Below are positions 6,295 through 8,079 of a stretch of DNA of 8,079 nt, in pieces (position 1 is the stretch's first letter; each line of letters starts with the position of its first letter). Location: positions 1 to 8,079 of the forward strand of contig CAUJGI010000384.1 of assembly GCA_963169155.1 (NCBI GenBank), written 5' to 3'. The translations under genes were made by a program, and so were the position numbers. Source of the DNA: Chloroflexota bacterium (GTDB lineage: Bacteria > Chloroflexota > Anaerolineae > Promineifilales > Promineifilaceae). Under the pieces are notes generated by a model, which was not told where the DNA came from, made no database searches, and worked only from the letters and a program-made list of their open reading frames with translations.

Positions 6295-6321
6295 GCGCAT
6301 GCAATCCTGGATTGCATGCGC
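6295..6321. repeat. 27-bp near-perfect palindrome upstream of the 188-aa gene
   Basis: The arms gcgcatgcaatcc (6295-6307) and ggattgcatgcgc (6309-6321) are perfect 13-bp reverse complements around the single base t6308. The flanks (ttaaccgcgaag before, agag after) resemble a common intergenic repeat type. It ends 7 bases before the ribosome-binding site of the gene at 6343. It could be an operator for a dimeric regulator, an RNA hairpin in the 5' leader or a mobile palindromic repeat. Confidence 0.7.
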
Positions 6322-6328
6322 AGAGTGA

Positions 6329-6335
6329 AGAGGGG
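6329..6335 (+). promoter_or_regulatory. Ribosome-binding site for the 188-aa gene
   Basis: The purine run agagggg lies 7 bases before the ATG at 6343 and supports that start. Confidence 0.65.
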
Positions 6336-6342
6336 TTGAGCG

Positions 6343-6909
6343 ATGGCCAAGGCAGTGGGACAGCATGTGTGGGGTAAATTATTTGGCGAGAAGGCGGGCG
6401 GCAACGGCCGTTCTGCCCTGCTGCTCGTCGATCCTAAACCCGAGGCGGAGTCCGAGCAGTCGCTCACGCTGCGCCTGGCTTTTGTGGTCATGGGCACGGA
6501 AGCGCCGCTGTTCCCCAGCTTTTTGATCGACGATTGGGGTGGGGAGGTGCGCGGTACGTCGGTTTACAGCTGGGTGCGGGAAAACGGCAACCAGTTCCCC
6601 CGGGCCGAGATTTTTGGCTTTGATCGCCAGGGGAACAGCGTGCAGTGTTTTGTGCGCGAGCTGGAGCTGTACGCCAAACTGCTCTGTTTTGCCTTCCCCA
6701 ACCGGGAAACGCCCCTGGCCGAGGGCCGGTTGGTCCACGCCATTTTGCTGCCCGATGCGGCCGTGAGCCAGGTGGAGAAAATAAAACGGCCGTCTCCGGT
6801 GAAACGGCCGTTGGCTTCCGCGCGAGTATCCTGGTGGCAGGTGCCCTCGGACCTGACCCACTTCAATTTTAGCCTGCTCGACGACGCGCAGGCCGCCGAG
6901 TTTATTTAA
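6343..6909 (+). CDS. Uncharacterised 188-aa protein
   Basis: I do not recognise this family. The ATG at 6343 follows a good purine-rich ribosome-binding site, and the frame runs cleanly to TAA at 6907-6909. The protein looks soluble, with no signal peptide or membrane helix, and has a mixed alpha/beta look. Visible stretches include SLTLRLAFVVMG (40-51), FPSFLIDDWGGEVRG (57-71), RELELYAKLLCFAF (105-118), EGRLVHAILLP (127-137) and a C-terminal WWQVPSDLTHFNFSLLDD (164-181). There are two cysteines (102, 115), 13 residues apart. Residues 147-156 form a basic, proline-rich linker, KIKRPSPVKR, encoded by two ACGGCCGT copies 18 bp apart; a third copy encodes NGR at 21-23. Its stop overlaps the convergent RNase J gene's stop by 8 bp. 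It is divergent from the TPR gene. The ribosome-binding site and sharp stop favour a real gene, but the function is unknown. Confidence 0.75.
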   Translation: MAKAVGQHVWGKLFGEKAGGNGRSALLLVDPKPEAESEQSLTLRLAFVVMGTEAPLFPSFLIDDWGGEVRGTSVYSWVRENGNQFPRAEIFGFDRQGNSVQCFVRELELYAKLLCFAFPNRETPLAEGRLVHAILLPDAAVSQVEKIKRPSPVKRPLASARVSWWQVPSDLTHFNFSLLDDAQAAEFI

Positions 6910-8079
6910 TCACCACCTGCACAAACGGTCGGCGGCCGGTTTCGGCGTAGAGGTAGCGGCTCAGGGCATCTTCGATCTTTTTGCCCAACCCCTGGCTTGG
7001 CCCGGCAAACTGCTTCACCATCTGGTCAATCTTTTCTTTGGCCTCGTCCATCAACTTTTCTTCGTCGCGCTGGTCGATAAAGCCGCGCGAGATGATTTCT
7101 GGCTGTCCGACCATCTGGCCGCTGCCGTTCAGGCCAATAACGGCAAAAAAGAGGCCGCCCTGTGCCAGCTTTTCGCGGTCGCGCAGCACGGGCCAATCAA
7201 TTTCGCCCACGCTGTCGCCATCGACAAAGATGTAGCCGCCGCGCATCCGGGGCAAAATTTTCAGTGACTCATCCGACAGCTCCAGGGGGGTGCCATTTTC
7301 AATCACTGCGATGTTTTCGGCTGGGATGCCCAATTCCTGGGCCATAACGGAATGCTGCTTCAGGTGGCGCAGCTCGCCGTGGACGGGCAGCAGATATTTC
7401 GGCCGTACCAGGTTGATCATCAGCTTCATCTCTTCCTGGCTGGCGTGGCCGGAAACGTGCACGTCGGCGATGTTTTCGTACAGCACGTTGGCCCCACGGC
7501 GGAACATCTGGTTGATGGTGCGGTAGACCAACTCTTCGTTGCCAGGGATGGCGTGGGCCGACAGCACGATTGTGTCGCCTTCCTCAATTTGCAGCCGGTT
7601 GTGGTTGCCGCGCGCCAGCCGTCCCATCACCGCCGAGGGTTCGCCCTGGGAGCCGGTGGCCATGATGACCACCCGCTGTGGCGGCAGCGAGGCGATGTCG
7701 CCGATATCGATAAGGGTGGCCTCGTCGATTTTGAGGTAGCCCAGGTCCATGGCCATTTTGGTGTTGTCACGCATGGAGCGGCCGGTGATGGCCAGGTAAC
7801 GGCCGTACTTCTCAGCCGTATCCGCCACCAGCTGGATGCGTGAAATGAGCGAGGCAAAGCTGGCCACGATGATGCGCCCTGGCGCGTCGCGGAACATCTT
7901 GTCGAAGGCCACCTCAATCTCCTTCTCCGACTTGGTCCAGCCGGGCCGGTCGGCATTGGTGCTGTCGGCCAGCAGGCAGAGCACGCCGCGCTGCGAAAAT
8001 TCGGCCAGCTTGGCAAAGTCGGGTGGCCAGCCATCGGCAGGTGTGTGGTCGAACTTGTAGTCGCCGGTGTGCACAACCA
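6902..8079 (-). CDS. rnj: Ribonuclease J (metallo-beta-lactamase/beta-CASP), C-terminal part, 5' end outside window
   Basis: The frame is open to the right edge, so about 392 C-terminal residues of a protein usually near 555 aa are visible. Counting from the codon at 8074, the sequence shows HTGDYKFD (2-9, the metal-binding Asp), LLADSTNADRPGW (34-46, the first beta-CASP motif), ATGSQGEPSA (139-148), SAHAIPGNE (172-180), HVSGHASQEE (206-215) and PVHGELRHLKQH (230-241), whose first His is the C-terminal metal ligand of the family. The C-terminal domain ends in the typical GRRPFVQVVIK. RNase J is a cytoplasmic zinc 5'-3' exoribonuclease and endonuclease in mRNA decay and rRNA maturation. The N-terminal HxHxDH metal motif lies off the window. 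The SFASLISRIQ segment (72-81) has Ser where many homologues have His before Arg. Assignment is very secure. The stop (TAA, 6902-6904) overlaps the convergent gene. Confidence 0.95.
   Translation of the reverse strand, partial: VVHTGDYKFDHTPADGWPPDFAKLAEFSQRGVLCLLADSTNADRPGWTKSEKEIEVAFDKMFRDAPGRIIVASFASLISRIQLVADTAEKYGRYLAITGRSMRDNTKMAMDLGYLKIDEATLIDIGDIASLPPQRVVIMATGSQGEPSAVMGRLARGNHNRLQIEEGDTIVLSAHAIPGNEELVYRTINQMFRRGANVLYENIADVHVSGHASQEEMKLMINLVRPKYLLPVHGELRHLKQHSVMAQELGIPAENIAVIENGTPLELSDESLKILPRMRGGYIFVDGDSVGEIDWPVLRDREKLAQGGLFFAVIGLNGSGQMVGQPEIISRGFIDQRDEEKLMDEAKEKIDQMVKQFAGPSQGLGKKIEDALSRYLYAETGRRPFVQVVIK

Larger units (their letters stand above)
6044..6342. other. Divergent intergenic region of about 300 bp
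   Basis: This gap lies between the start of the TPR gene (-) and the start of the 188-aa gene (+), so it should hold promoters for both. It contains, in order, the TPR ribosome-binding site, a 9-bp tandem repeat (6094-6118), a small stem acgcga/tcgcgt (6151-6156 with 6163-6168), one ACGGCCGT (6250-6257) and a 27-bp palindrome (6295-6321). A weak plus-strand promoter candidate is TTGCCG (6240-6245), a 17-bp spacer, then TATCGT (6263-6268); the ACGGCCGT copy lies in its spacer. I see no convincing minus-strand promoter and no credible small gene. Confidence 0.5.
103..7806. repeat. Highly iterated palindrome ACGGCCGT (17 copies)
   Basis: Exact copies start at 103, 651, 1166, 2016, 2497, 3477, 3591, 3633, 4207, 4546, 5093, 5678, 6250, 6404, 6786, 6804 and 7799. 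Five extend to the 10-mer AACGGCCGTT (those at 103, 3477, 4207, 6404 and 6804). With about 60% GC the expectation for this window is about 0.24 copies. Within genes the copies encode Thr-Ala-Val (5), Asn/Asp/Tyr-Gly-Arg (8) or Arg-Pro (3), covering all codon phases; only the copy at 6250 is intergenic. One-mismatch relatives are at 1919, 4925, 6757 and 7399. The distribution parallels HIP1 (GCGATCGC) in cyanobacteria, but the core differs and no function is shown here. Confidence 0.9.

Overview
The window is a GC-rich (about 60% by eye), densely coding bacterial chromosomal segment. It holds five complete genes and two genes cut by the window edges. The style of the RNase J, the TPR protein and the membrane-anchored GAF histidine kinase, together with intergenic gaps made of dispersed palindromes, suggests a Chloroflexota genome (Anaerolineae/Caldilineae-like). 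That placement is an inference from family resemblance and has not been tested. I see no transposase, integrase, phage gene, CRISPR array, tRNA or rRNA.

Layout from left to right. The 3' end of a YbaK/EbsC-type aminoacyl-tRNA deacylase gene (+) faces a large membrane-anchored sensor histidine kinase (-) across a palindromic gap. Then come four minus-strand genes in the order transcribed: a TPR protein, a cysteine-free medium-chain dehydrogenase/reductase, a membrane-anchored hydrolase of the PAF-acetylhydrolase type, and the histidine kinase. Stem-loops separate each pair, including a terminator-like hairpin after the dehydrogenase, so this is probably a series of separately controlled units and not one tight operon. 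A divergent gap of about 300 bases full of short repeats leads to an unrecognised 188-aa protein (+). That gene's 3' end overlaps by 8 bp the 3' end of a ribonuclease J gene (-), which runs off the right edge.

The genes do not form an obvious pathway: they cover tRNA quality control, signalling, lipid or ester hydrolysis, redox chemistry, protein scaffolding and RNA decay. The histidine kinase has no response regulator beside it in this window.

The most striking signal is not a gene. The 8-base palindrome ACGGCCGT occurs 17 times, about once every 475 bp, where base composition predicts well under one. Sixteen copies lie inside genes, in all three codon phases and in every gene of the window, so the constraint appears to act on the DNA and not on the protein. 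It resembles the cyanobacterial HIP1 phenomenon with a different core. Several gaps also hold long, near-perfect palindromes of differing sequence.
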